From Chloroflexota bacterium (GTDB taxonomy: Bacteria; Chloroflexota; Chloroflexia; Chloroflexales; Herpetosiphonaceae), in NCBI GenBank assembly GCA_020161265.1, contig JAIUOC010000004.1:186001-250000 (forward strand): a stretch of 64,000 bases of DNA, read 5' to 3'. Below, piece after piece: positions 53,809 to 61,533 of this stretch (position 1 is its first letter; each line of letters starts with the position of its first letter). The notes below the pieces were generated by a model. It was not told the DNA's origin. It saw only the letters and a list, made by a program, of their open reading frames with translations, and made no database searches. Made by a program: the position numbers and the translations under genes.

Positions 53809-54129
53809 ATGAAATATTTAAAGCACATTCTATTTGGCTTGGTTGGATTTTTCGGCATAACTTTAGCGCTGACCAGCAGTTCATTTTGGCAAAATGGTGA
53901 GTTAACTGCTGGCCTGAGAATGCTAATTGATAGTTTGCCAGGCGTGATGTTGATATTTGCCAGCTATGTGCATGCCCGCTATCACCCGCGCTATCGCCAA
54001 GATCGCCAGCCAATCAAGCAAGCTGGTGGGCTTTGGCCCGATTGGCTACCAGATTATGCTTTTAAAACCTTGGCGGGCTTGGCATTAGTACAAGGCTTGT
54101 TGATTATTAGTCTATCAATCATCAAATAA
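53809..54129 (+). CDS. Small membrane protein 2 of a pair, three helices
   Basis: The ATG at 53809 with GGAG 7 bases upstream gives 106 residues; an in-frame TTG at 53797 is ignored. Helices at about 5-22, 36-55 and 88-105 flank an HARYHPRYRQDRQ loop. It shares topology and size with the previous gene but little sequence. A terminator hairpin at 54135-54162 follows. The function is unknown. Confidence 0.55.
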   Translation: MKYLKHILFGLVGFFGITLALTSSSFWQNGELTAGLRMLIDSLPGVMLIFASYVHARYHPRYRQDRQPIKQAGGLWPDWLPDYAFKTLAGLALVQGLLIISLSIIK

Positions 54130-54134
54130 GCCCG

Positions 54135-54162
54135 TTGCGCGATACGACATTGTATCGCGCAA
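54135..54162. terminator. Terminator hairpin between convergent genes
   Basis: TTGCGCGATAC / GTATCGCGCAA form an 11-bp perfect stem with loop GACATT. A weak T-rich GTTTGTT follows on the plus strand. It lies between the small-membrane pair and the convergent peroxiredoxin. Confidence 0.75.
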
Positions 54163-54167
54163 GTTTG

Positions 54168-54623
54168 TTACAACGTTTCTAAAACCCGAATGACCTCATT
54201 TTGGTCGGGCTGTTGGCCGGGGTTAGTCACCGAAACATGGCGAATAATGCCAGCTTTATCAATGACAAAGACCGCCCGATTGGTAAACCCTTCAGGTCGC
54301 AACACGCCATAGGCCTCGGAAACATGGCGCTGATAATCGCTCAGCAACTGATATTCTAGCCCAAGTTGCTCGGAAAAGGCTTTATGCGACCACTTGCTAT
54401 CGGTGCTAATGCCAAAAATCTCGGTATCGCGTTGATCAAACTCAGGCTTGCGAGCTTGATAGCTGGGCAATTGCAACGAACAAACAGGGCTGAAATCTAA
54501 TGGATAAAACAAAAGCACAACGTTTTTTTGGCTTTGGAAGTCGGCCAAGTGTACATCGCCTTCAGTGCCCGTTAATGTCCAATCGGGGGCTTGATCGCCC
54601 ACTTTGAGGGTGGTACTATCCAC
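54168..54623 (-). CDS. Peroxiredoxin (AhpC/TSA, BCP-like)
   Basis: The GTG start at 54623 has AAGGAG 8 bases upstream. The 151-residue thioredoxin-fold protein has the peroxidatic Cys in YPLDFSPVCSLQLP (about 47), a conserved Arg in LRPEGFTNRAVFVID, and no clear second Cys typical of 2-Cys enzymes. It reduces hydroperoxides with a thiol donor. Its resolving mechanism may be 1-Cys or use an external thiol. Confidence 0.88.
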   Translation of the reverse strand: MDSTTLKVGDQAPDWTLTGTEGDVHLADFQSQKNVVLLFYPLDFSPVCSLQLPSYQARKPEFDQRDTEIFGISTDSKWSHKAFSEQLGLEYQLLSDYQRHVSEAYGVLRPEGFTNRAVFVIDKAGIIRHVSVTNPGQQPDQNEVIRVLETL

Positions 54624-54696
54624 GCGCAGCGCTCCTTAAAATGACACACTCTAAGGCTTACATTATACTCCGCATTGGAGTTAGGTGAGAGGAATT

Positions 54697-55203
54697 ATGA
54701 CAAGTCCAATATCAACAATTATTGAACAGGTTGCCCATGGCAATCTCAAAACCTTAAGGGCTGAGCAAATTGAGCTACACGCAGCCTATTTGTTAGTCGA
54801 TCAGGCGATCTTTATGTGGGTGAGCCTCGTTAAAATCGCCCAAGTCACCGTTTACAAGGCTTTTCCGACCAAGCAATTGCTAATTTCAAGCGCAGTTTTA
54901 ACCATGCTTATGGGGCTAAAGCAACCGATCTTGATTGAGCCAGCCCAAAATATCTTATCGGCTGGCCTGATTTTGCGGATCGTCTATCTCTTTTACGATT
55001 ATTTAGGCTGGCGCGATCAGGCGGGGTTGCTGATTATGCCGATGACGGATTTCGCTACTGAAAAAGATGCCGCAATTATAGTGATCCATGAAAATCCTGA
55101 GTTTATTGGCCAAATGCTTGAGACGATCAAACAAGCCTTGACTCAGCCTGAAGTAGCTTCTTACACAATTGATTGTAAAACACAAATGATTAAAGCTTTA
55201 TAA
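54697..55203 (+). CDS. Hypothetical protein with two hydrophobic segments
   Basis: The ATG at 54697 (AGAGGA upstream) gives 168 residues; a longer GTG frame exists. Residues 68-95 and 100-117 are hydrophobic, and the C-terminus (ENPEFIGQMLETIKQAL) looks helical. No domain is recognised. It stands alone between the divergent peroxiredoxin and a hairpin at 55226-55243. Confidence 0.5.
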   Translation: MTSPISTIIEQVAHGNLKTLRAEQIELHAAYLLVDQAIFMWVSLVKIAQVTVYKAFPTKQLLISSAVLTMLMGLKQPILIEPAQNILSAGLILRIVYLFYDYLGWRDQAGLLIMPMTDFATEKDAAIIVIHENPEFIGQMLETIKQALTQPEVASYTIDCKTQMIKAL

Positions 55204-55225
55204 GTTTGGAATCACCACCCCTCTG

Positions 55226-55243
55226 CCCCGCCTCAAGGCGGGG
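55226..55243. other. Short GC-rich hairpin
   Basis: CCCCGCC / GGCGGGG with loop TCAA. It lies 23 bases downstream of the hypothetical gene and has no T-run; it may be part of an intergenic repeat. Confidence 0.5.
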
Positions 55244-55332
55244 AACGCAGGGTGTTTTCATCCCCCTGCACCCCCTAAAGGAGAATTTTCGGATGCTTGC
55301 GGTTCTAAGCTTTACTCAAAAGCTGGGATGAT

Positions 55333-55797
55333 TTATTGAATTGCAATCCAAATTTCGGCCTGATCAGGCTGGGCAAAATCATAGTATTCAAAATCGGCGG
55401 TATAGCTGCGTTGATGTGGCTGGGGTTGACTAAAATACTCCCAAATTTGCAGCCACAGCCCAATCACATCGCTCGGTTGGGTAATTGTGCCCTGCCAACG
55501 AAGATAGCGTTGGGGTGGAATTGTAACCTGACTTAAGCCATCGCCAAGGGTTTGATCGCCACTCACAGCATGACCAACGATCAGATCATATTCGCCTTGA
55601 TGATCGCTGGCATAGTTGGTATACACCCCATAGCGGCTGGTTAAATCGGCGTTAGCCAGTTGTTGGCTAATATTTTCGCCAAAAAAGCGCTGATAGAGCG
55701 GGCCAATCAAGCCCGTGCGCGGATCAGCCTCAGCCTGATTGGTGGTGCGCGTCGCCAAGCCTGCAATCGTCAAACCAGCACGTTCATAGACTTGCAT
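55333..55797 (-). CDS. GyrI-like small-molecule-binding protein
   Basis: GAGGA precedes the ATG. The 154-residue protein has the duplicated beta-alpha-beta fold of GyrI/AraC effector-binding domains, with LTIAGLATRTTNQ at the N-terminus, YDLIVGHAV in the middle and a C-terminal SYTADFEYYD...EIWIAIQ strand pair. Such proteins bind drugs or hydrophobic cations, and some inhibit gyrase. It stands alone, without the usual AraC helix-turn-helix partner. Confidence 0.85.
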   Translation of the reverse strand: MQVYERAGLTIAGLATRTTNQAEADPRTGLIGPLYQRFFGENISQQLANADLTSRYGVYTNYASDHQGEYDLIVGHAVSGDQTLGDGLSQVTIPPQRYLRWQGTITQPSDVIGLWLQIWEYFSQPQPHQRSYTADFEYYDFAQPDQAEIWIAIQ

Positions 55798-55860
55798 ACA
55801 GATTCCTCATACAAACACAACAGCTGATTATATAAAACATTTGTGCTATTTTCAAGCATA

Positions 55861-55899
55861 AAAAACCACAGCTAAGCGCTTGGCCTAGCCGTGGTTTTT
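55861..55899 (-). terminator. Bidirectional terminator after HU
   Basis: A 14-base arm AAAAACCACAGCTA pairs with TAGCCGTGGTTTTT with one mismatch. T tracts occur on both strands. It lies 16 bases after the HU stop and serves the minus strand. Confidence 0.85.
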
Positions 55900-55914
55900 A
55901 GGGGGTGACCAAGT

Positions 55915-56193
55915 TTATTTCTCGGTCACAGCCTTTTTCAAGTTGCTACCAGCCGAGAATGCTGGGGCGCGGGTAGCAGGAATTTCCAATGGCTCACGGG
56001 TTTTGGGGTTGAAGCCAGTACGAGCTTGGCGTTCGCGGACTTCAAACGTCCCAAAGCCAGTCAAGACGACCCGATCGCCAGCAGCCAACGCTTCGGTGAT
56101 GCTTTCGAGCAAGGCGTTAACTGCTTTGCCAGCTTGGGCTTGGCTCAAACCTGATTTTTCCGCAATGGCCTTGATCAAATCCGATTGATGCAT
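55915..56193 (-). CDS. hup: DNA-binding protein HU
   Basis: The ATG follows AAGGAG. The 92-residue histone-like protein has KAIAEKSGLSQAQAGKAV, GDRVVLTGFGTFEVRERQARTG and the DNA-arm segment NPKTREPLEIPATRAP (with the RxP that kinks DNA). Length and sequence are normal for HU/IHF. It bends and compacts DNA. It lies upstream of a terminator and divergent from nothing close. Confidence 0.95.
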   Translation of the reverse strand: MHQSDLIKAIAEKSGLSQAQAGKAVNALLESITEALAAGDRVVLTGFGTFEVRERQARTGFNPKTREPLEIPATRAPAFSAGSNLKKAVTEK

Positions 56194-56360
56194 TTGGAGT
56201 TACTCCTTACACTACCTGTCTTCACCAGAATTGAAAGACAGCCGCATGGCTTTAGTATCCTCGTAATACCACAAGCATTCGCGATATCACCTACCTTATA
56301 TCACCCGTGCCAAGAATGCAAGTGGTTTTTTGGCTCAGGGAGTAGGTTTTTGCCCTGATA

Positions 56361-56393
56361 AAAAGCAAATGCAGTGCCATGAGCACTGCATTT
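56361..56393 (-). terminator. Terminator of the large secreted protein gene
   Basis: An 11-bp perfect stem AAATGCAGTGC / GCACTGCATTT (56367-56377 with 56383-56393) is followed on the minus strand by GCTTTTTATC. It lies 21 bases after the stop. Confidence 0.85.
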
Positions 56394-56413
56394 GGGCCAT
56401 TCATTAAGCTTCT

Positions 56414-59014
56414 TTAGAAATTCGTGTTCCAAATTGGCCAGGTTTGGGTTGCGGCACTCCAATTCCAAATCGTCCATTCGTTGCGGCTCTTCCAGCCACC
56501 CGTCCATTTGCGCCATTGATACCAGAGGAAAATGCGCACTGCCAACGGTTGTACCGAAACATTCAGGCCTAAGTTGCCGTGGAAACCATTGGTAATGTGA
56601 TAGGTCGCGCTAGCCTTAGCTTCGAGCGAGGTCTTGAGGAAGTCGGCGTTGATGCCTACCCCACCGCGAACGATGAACAGAGTTACTGCGGCGGTTGCAC
56701 TAGCCGAAGCCCAAACCGTTGGCGTAATCGAAACATTAGCGCTAGCTGAGATTGGCACATCACAAGCGGTTGCAACAATCTTCCAAGGAATTGAGATGCT
56801 GCCACTGGCCGACAAGCCCAACTGAATCGGAATCGGACCAACCATAAAGGTCTTGGTGAGCGAGAAGAAGGTGATGGTTGTTTGATACAAATTGCCAGTG
56901 CGTTGAATGCCACAAGCGATCCGTTCCTTGATTGGAGTAAAGACGTTGTTGCCTAAGACTTTGACATAGGCTTCAAAGTAGCGATACTTGGTGCCATTTT
57001 CGGTTTGCACATATGAAGTGGCTTTGGCTTCGGCTAAGCTGTAGCTCCACGACCAGGCATGGGCTTTGGCTTCACCGTGGGCGAGGGCGGTAATATCTGG
57101 GCCATCGCTCAGGTACAAGCGAGCTTTCAATTCGCCCTTGAGGTCGCCGCCACCAACAAACTTTTGCCAGTTCCAATCGAAGGCGTTCAAGCTTGGAACA
57201 TCGCCATTGGCGTAGAGCAATTCGCGGGCCGTGTGGCGAGCAACAGCGCTGGTTTCGCTGGTGTAGGCTTGCAGCAACAAGGCTTCGGTTTCAGCTGCTG
57301 GGAACTTGCGCAAGGCATCAATTGCCGAGGTGCGCACGATTTCGTTGCTATGGCTCAAGTAGCCACTGATAACGCTCAAGTTGGTCGCTGGGCCAGCATT
57401 GCCCAAGGCTCGCAAGGCTAGGTCGCGGTCGAGGTCGGTTTTGGCTTTGGCCAATTTGGTTTCGATAATTTGGCTGAGTTCTTGAGCCAATTGCGGTTGT
57501 TTGGCCTGCACATTATTGGCAATTGCGCCCAAAACCAGCAAGGCTTGCTTGGCATCACTGCCATTGGCTTGCACCAACTTGCGCACTGCGCTGATGGTTT
57601 CAGCACTTGGTTCGGCAACCACCGTCAAAGCAGTCAAGGCTTGGGTACGAGTGGTTTGATTCAGGCTTTGGTTATTGACAAAGTGCTTGACGATCAAGGC
57701 TTGAGCTTGGCTATCAACCACGCCAGTCAAGGCACCGATGATGCCTTCGTGCAAGGCTGGGTTGGTACGACCGCTCAATTGTTGATCAAGCTGGGTCAAA
57801 GCGCCATCAACGGTGTTCAAGGTTGCGCGGAGGCGGGTCACGGCGTTGGGGTCGCCAGGTGCAGCCGCAAGGTCTTTCAAGGCAGTCATCAAATCGACAG
57901 CCGCCAAACCACGGTCAGCATCAGCTTTATTGCTGGTTACGCTGGCGACAATATCGGCTGATTTGTATTCTTTGCCTTCGATTGTGCGAATCAGGTTGGT
58001 AATTGATTTGGTGCTGGCCTTGCCTTCAAATGATTGTGGCTCTAAGAAGCCAGGAATCGTGCCGTCATAGCGAATTGAATCGTCAGAATCAGCTCCCGAT
58101 TCGATACCGTAGCCCGATCCTTCGTAGTTATTCAAGCTATTTTCGGTGCTGAAGCCGCTGCGAATCCGTTGGGTCGTGGTATTTTTGAGCAAGATTCCCG
58201 CTCGCAAATCGTAGACTGCAACGCTGGTGCTTTCAATTTTGGTTGCTTCAGCATTGGCAATTGAACGATCAGCGAAGCTCTTGTAGGATTTTTCGGTACG
58301 TTTTTTGGTAATTTCAACCGTTTGGGCATCGATCATGCGGCTGGTGTAATCGGCAGTATATACACCTGAAACATCGCTTTCACCAATGCTATACGGTTGC
58401 AAGCACTGAATTTGGGTAGGGTCAGATGAGCACTCGCCGATTGGATTTGGATCGTAGAAGAGGTACATTTGCAACTGCGAAAGTGCTGCTCGCTTGATAT
58501 TTTGCACATCTTCAGTATCAGCACCATCGAAATACAGGCCATAGATCGTGCCATTGCGATCTTGTTGGAAGTAGAAGGGGCGGGCTAATTCAGCATCGGT
58601 AGCTGGCCCAATTACTTCAGGATCAGTGACCTGTTGCCAGCCAGCTTCAGTTTTGTTGTACATCACTGGGCTAACAACTTGAGCACGTAGGTAAGCACTG
58701 TAGCTATCGTAGGCATAGCGTTCGACTTGCAAATAGCCTTGAAGATTGAAACTGTTGCTATCGTTGCGAATACCACTGCTTTGCTCTTGAGTGGTTGAAA
58801 CCGTATCAACCACTGTTGACCAGTAATATTGATAGATACTGTTTGCTGGATAGTAATAGTTTTCACCTGGCACGGTAGCAGGCAATTCACTTGCAGGTGT
58901 CGCTTGCTTGCCTTGGCGTTGGGCAGCAGCGCCACTTGGAATCAGTACCAACTGGACGGTCAAGGCGGTCAGGAGAATCAGCGAAAACAATCGAACCAGA
59001 CGTGGATGAGCCAT
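56414..59014 (-). CDS. Secreted large protein resembling vitellogenin/MTP-type lipid-transfer proteins
   Basis: The ATG at 59014 (GGAGG upstream) gives 866 residues; a TTG 4 codons earlier is ignored. Residues 1-31 form a signal peptide. Residues about 45-250 are beta-rich and end in a PFYF...NGTIYGLYF...NIKRAALSQLQ segment (146-182), resembling the vitellogenin N-terminal motif of a Phe strand, Gly-Ile and NIKRxxLSxLQ. Residues about 356-600 are helical repeats with LALRALGNAGPATN...YLSH...VRTSAIDALRKFP (from 532) and LLLQAY, matching the LKALGNAG...ALR helices of the LLTP superhelix. About 610-866 is a beta-rich C-terminus. This family in bacteria is rare; lipid binding is inferred. Confidence 0.78.
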   Translation of the reverse strand: MAHPRLVRLFSLILLTALTVQLVLIPSGAAAQRQGKQATPASELPATVPGENYYYPANSIYQYYWSTVVDTVSTTQEQSSGIRNDSNSFNLQGYLQVERYAYDSYSAYLRAQVVSPVMYNKTEAGWQQVTDPEVIGPATDAELARPFYFQQDRNGTIYGLYFDGADTEDVQNIKRAALSQLQMYLFYDPNPIGECSSDPTQIQCLQPYSIGESDVSGVYTADYTSRMIDAQTVEITKKRTEKSYKSFADRSIANAEATKIESTSVAVYDLRAGILLKNTTTQRIRSGFSTENSLNNYEGSGYGIESGADSDDSIRYDGTIPGFLEPQSFEGKASTKSITNLIRTIEGKEYKSADIVASVTSNKADADRGLAAVDLMTALKDLAAAPGDPNAVTRLRATLNTVDGALTQLDQQLSGRTNPALHEGIIGALTGVVDSQAQALIVKHFVNNQSLNQTTRTQALTALTVVAEPSAETISAVRKLVQANGSDAKQALLVLGAIANNVQAKQPQLAQELSQIIETKLAKAKTDLDRDLALRALGNAGPATNLSVISGYLSHSNEIVRTSAIDALRKFPAAETEALLLQAYTSETSAVARHTARELLYANGDVPSLNAFDWNWQKFVGGGDLKGELKARLYLSDGPDITALAHGEAKAHAWSWSYSLAEAKATSYVQTENGTKYRYFEAYVKVLGNNVFTPIKERIACGIQRTGNLYQTTITFFSLTKTFMVGPIPIQLGLSASGSISIPWKIVATACDVPISASANVSITPTVWASASATAAVTLFIVRGGVGINADFLKTSLEAKASATYHITNGFHGNLGLNVSVQPLAVRIFLWYQWRKWTGGWKSRNEWTIWNWSAATQTWPIWNTNF

Positions 59015-59278
59015 GGTTTCCTCCAAATGTGTATAAATAATGGGTGGTGGTTTTTCGAAGTAGGAGTTTGTTGTCTGGCTCTATTTCATCATATTCAATA
59101 ATTCAACACTAGTTCTTAAGCGATCCTTAAAGCGATATACAACCGATACAGCTAGCTATATCACTAGCCAGAATCCTGTGGTTGTAAATGTGCCATTGCT
59201 AAAATATCGGTTTCCATTGGGCTTAAAATCGCCGTATAATACGATGTATTGTGCGTCGTAGCGGAGGAATCGATACCA

Positions 59279-59950
59279 ATGACGACGTTTTTGTTAATTC
59301 GCCATGCCACCAACGATATGGTTGGCAAAGCCTTGGCTGGCTGGACTCCCAACGTCCATCTGAATGCTGAAGGTCAGGATCAAGCCCAACGCTTGGCTGA
59401 ACATTTAGCCAAAGCTCCGATCAAAGCAATCTATAGCAGCCCGCTTGAGCGAGCCGTCGAAACCGCCCAACCAATTGCCCAGCAGCTCGGCCTCGACATT
59501 CAAATCTTGGCGGGTGTTGGCGAAATTCAGTTTGGCGAGTGGACAGGCCGCACGATTAAAGAATTAGCTGATACGCCAACTTGGGCCAATATTCAGCGCT
59601 TTCCATCGGGCACCCGCATTCCAGGCGGCGAAACCCTGCGCGAGATGCAAAATCGGGTCGTCGATGCGCTCGAAGCCTTGCGCCACCAACACCCCGATGA
59701 TCTGATCGCCGTTTTTGCCCATGCCGATGTGGTCAAAGCGATGATCGCCCACTATTTGGGGGTTCATTTAGATTTATTCCAACGGATTATTATCAGCCCA
59801 GCCTCAGTCACGATTGTCTCGGTCAACGATAGCGGGCCACATGTGCTATGTGTCAATCACACTGGCGAAATGCCTAGCTTTCCTGAAGCCAAACCTGCTT
59901 CAAGCGATTCGAACGACGTTACGCCAGAAACTGAACGGCCTGTGGGCTAA
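59279..59950 (+). CDS. Histidine phosphatase (phosphoglycerate mutase-like)
   Basis: The ATG at 59279 is used; GGAGG lies 10 bases upstream. The 223-residue protein has the phospho-His motif LIRHATND (about 5-13), the Arg in SSPLERAVETA, the Glu in GEWTGRT and the second catalytic His in FAHADVV (about 150). It belongs to the broad-specificity phosphatase/MSMEG_4193 type. It begins a set with DUF3090 and SCO1664-type genes that often occur together in Actinobacteria, there beside the mycothiol gene mshC, which is absent here. Confidence 0.9.
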   Translation: MTTFLLIRHATNDMVGKALAGWTPNVHLNAEGQDQAQRLAEHLAKAPIKAIYSSPLERAVETAQPIAQQLGLDIQILAGVGEIQFGEWTGRTIKELADTPTWANIQRFPSGTRIPGGETLREMQNRVVDALEALRHQHPDDLIAVFAHADVVKAMIAHYLGVHLDLFQRIIISPASVTIVSVNDSGPHVLCVNHTGEMPSFPEAKPASSDSNDVTPETERPVG

Positions 59951-59987
59951 ACTAAACTCTCTCTTGCACTGAATTGAAAGGTTCGGC

Positions 59988-60590
59988 ATGTCAGATTTCG
60001 TCTACGATTTACGGCGCGTTAGCCATATTACGGCAGCAGCAGTTGGTCAACCAGGCCAACGCACCTTTTATTTACAAGCTCAAAAAGGTAGCGATCTGGT
60101 TTCATTAATCACCGAAAAAGAGCTGGTTCGGGCACTCTGCTTGCGCATTGACGATATTTTGGAAGAGTTGGATAAGCGTGGGGTTGCTCGACCTGATGCT
60201 TCCGAGGAGCCAACACCCGCCGAATTGCTGCTGCGCCCACCATTAAATCCCTTCTTTCGCATCGCTCAAATGTCGTTGGCCTACGACCCAACCAGCGATT
60301 TGTTGGTGATCGAGGTCGAAGAATTTCAATTGGCCGATGATGAGGACGATGAGGAAATCGACCCAATTTTGCAGCAAAATACTGAGGCCGAGGAAAGCAA
60401 AAACGACCCACGACGAGTGCGGATTTCGGCAACGCGGGCGCAAATGCAGGCACTCAGTCGCAATGCCATGGACATTATCACCACTGGCGGGCGGCCAATT
60501 TGCCCTCAATGTTTGCAGCCAATGGAAGATGAAGGCCATCTGTGCGTCAAGAAAAATGGCCACGGCAATAAAAAAGCCTCGGAAATGTAA
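59988..60590 (+). CDS. DUF3090 family protein
   Basis: AAAGG precedes the ATG. The 200-residue protein opens FVYDLRRVSHITAAAVGQPGQRTFYLQAQ (in part), the DUF3090 start, continues with VSLITEKELVRALC, and ends with a CPQC...GHLC tail that may bind zinc. It starts 37 bases after the phosphatase. The function is unknown; it co-occurs with phosphatase and SCO1664 genes. Confidence 0.9.
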   Translation: MSDFVYDLRRVSHITAAAVGQPGQRTFYLQAQKGSDLVSLITEKELVRALCLRIDDILEELDKRGVARPDASEEPTPAELLLRPPLNPFFRIAQMSLAYDPTSDLLVIEVEEFQLADDEDDEEIDPILQQNTEAEESKNDPRRVRISATRAQMQALSRNAMDIITTGGRPICPQCLQPMEDEGHLCVKKNGHGNKKASEM

Positions 60591-60594
60591 AAGT

Positions 60595-60738
60595 AGGGGT
60601 CGGGGGATGGGGATCAGGGGTCAGGTTTAAGCAAAGGGATCAGAGGCTAGGGATCAGGGGTCAGACTGGTTTGGGTTAGGGGCAGGCCATGGGGATTAGC
60701 CAACGCCCGATCCCCAACCCCTGACCCCCGACCCCTCA
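60595..60738. repeat. Dispersed intergenic repeat, inverted copy pair
   Basis: GGGGTCGGGGGATGGGGATCAGGGGTCAG (60597-60625) and the complementary CTGACCCC... arm (about 60709-60738) form an imperfect inverted pair around a centre with more GGATCAGRGGYTAG copies. It lies between DUF3090 and SCO1664 genes. The motif recurs at 50499. Confidence 0.65.
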
Positions 60739-60762
60739 TTTTGCCCAACACTGAGGTAGCCC

Positions 60763-61518
60763 ATGAGCGATCACGAATCAGAGCAACCCCAAGCGCTCGA
60801 ATTGGCAACGATCTTGCAAGTGCTGCGCGATGGCCGGATGGAATTGCAGGGATTATTGCCATGGAGCAGTAACTATACGTTTTTGGTTGAAGTCCATGCC
60901 GACGATCAGAGCGAGCTCGTGCTTGGGGCTGTCTATAAACCACAGCGTGGCGAAAACCCGCTCTGGGATTTTCCTCAGGGCACGTTGTACAAACGCGAGG
61001 CTGCTGCATTTTTGATTAGCCATGCCTTGGGTTGGCATTTAGTGCCGCCAACCGTCACCCGCGAAGGCCCACACGGCGTTGGCTCAGTGCAATTGCTGAT
61101 TCATGCCGATTATGAACAGCATTTTTTTACCTTGAAAGAAGGCCATGAACGCGAGTTTCAGCGCATGGCCTTGTTCGATATTGTGATCAACAACGCTGAT
61201 CGCAAGGGTGGCCATGTGTTGGTTGACGATGATCAACGGATTTGGGCGATTGATCATGGCATCTGCTTTCACGATGAATATAAGTTGCGTACCGTAATTT
61301 GGGATTGGGTTGGGCAGGAAATTGCTGAAGCCGATTTGGCCGACCTCAAGCAACTCGATCAAGATTTAGAGCCAGAAACCAGTCTGACCATCGCACTGAA
61401 TAATTTGCTCTATCCGCGTGAAATCAAGGCTATACGCCAACGACTTAGCCGCCTAATCAGTAGTGCCAAATTTCCCGCCTCGTATGGGCAGCGCTCAATT
61501 CCATGGCCGCCCGTTTAG
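60763..61518 (+). CDS. SCO1664-family protein (phosphatidylinositol kinase-like fold)
   Basis: GAGG precedes the ATG. The 251-residue protein has the SCO1664 landmarks: LPWSSNYTFLVEV, YKPQRGENPLWDFP, LYKREAAAFLISHALGW, DIVINNADRKGGHVLVDDD with IDHGICFHDEYKLRTVIWDW (shown in part), the HxN/D-type kinase core. It is thought to be a nucleotide-dependent kinase or adenylation domain. It completes the phosphatase-DUF3090-SCO1664 set. Confidence 0.9.
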   Translation: MSDHESEQPQALELATILQVLRDGRMELQGLLPWSSNYTFLVEVHADDQSELVLGAVYKPQRGENPLWDFPQGTLYKREAAAFLISHALGWHLVPPTVTREGPHGVGSVQLLIHADYEQHFFTLKEGHEREFQRMALFDIVINNADRKGGHVLVDDDQRIWAIDHGICFHDEYKLRTVIWDWVGQEIAEADLADLKQLDQDLEPETSLTIALNNLLYPREIKAIRQRLSRLISSAKFPASYGQRSIPWPPV

Positions 61519-61533
61519 ACAAGGAAGTCGTCT

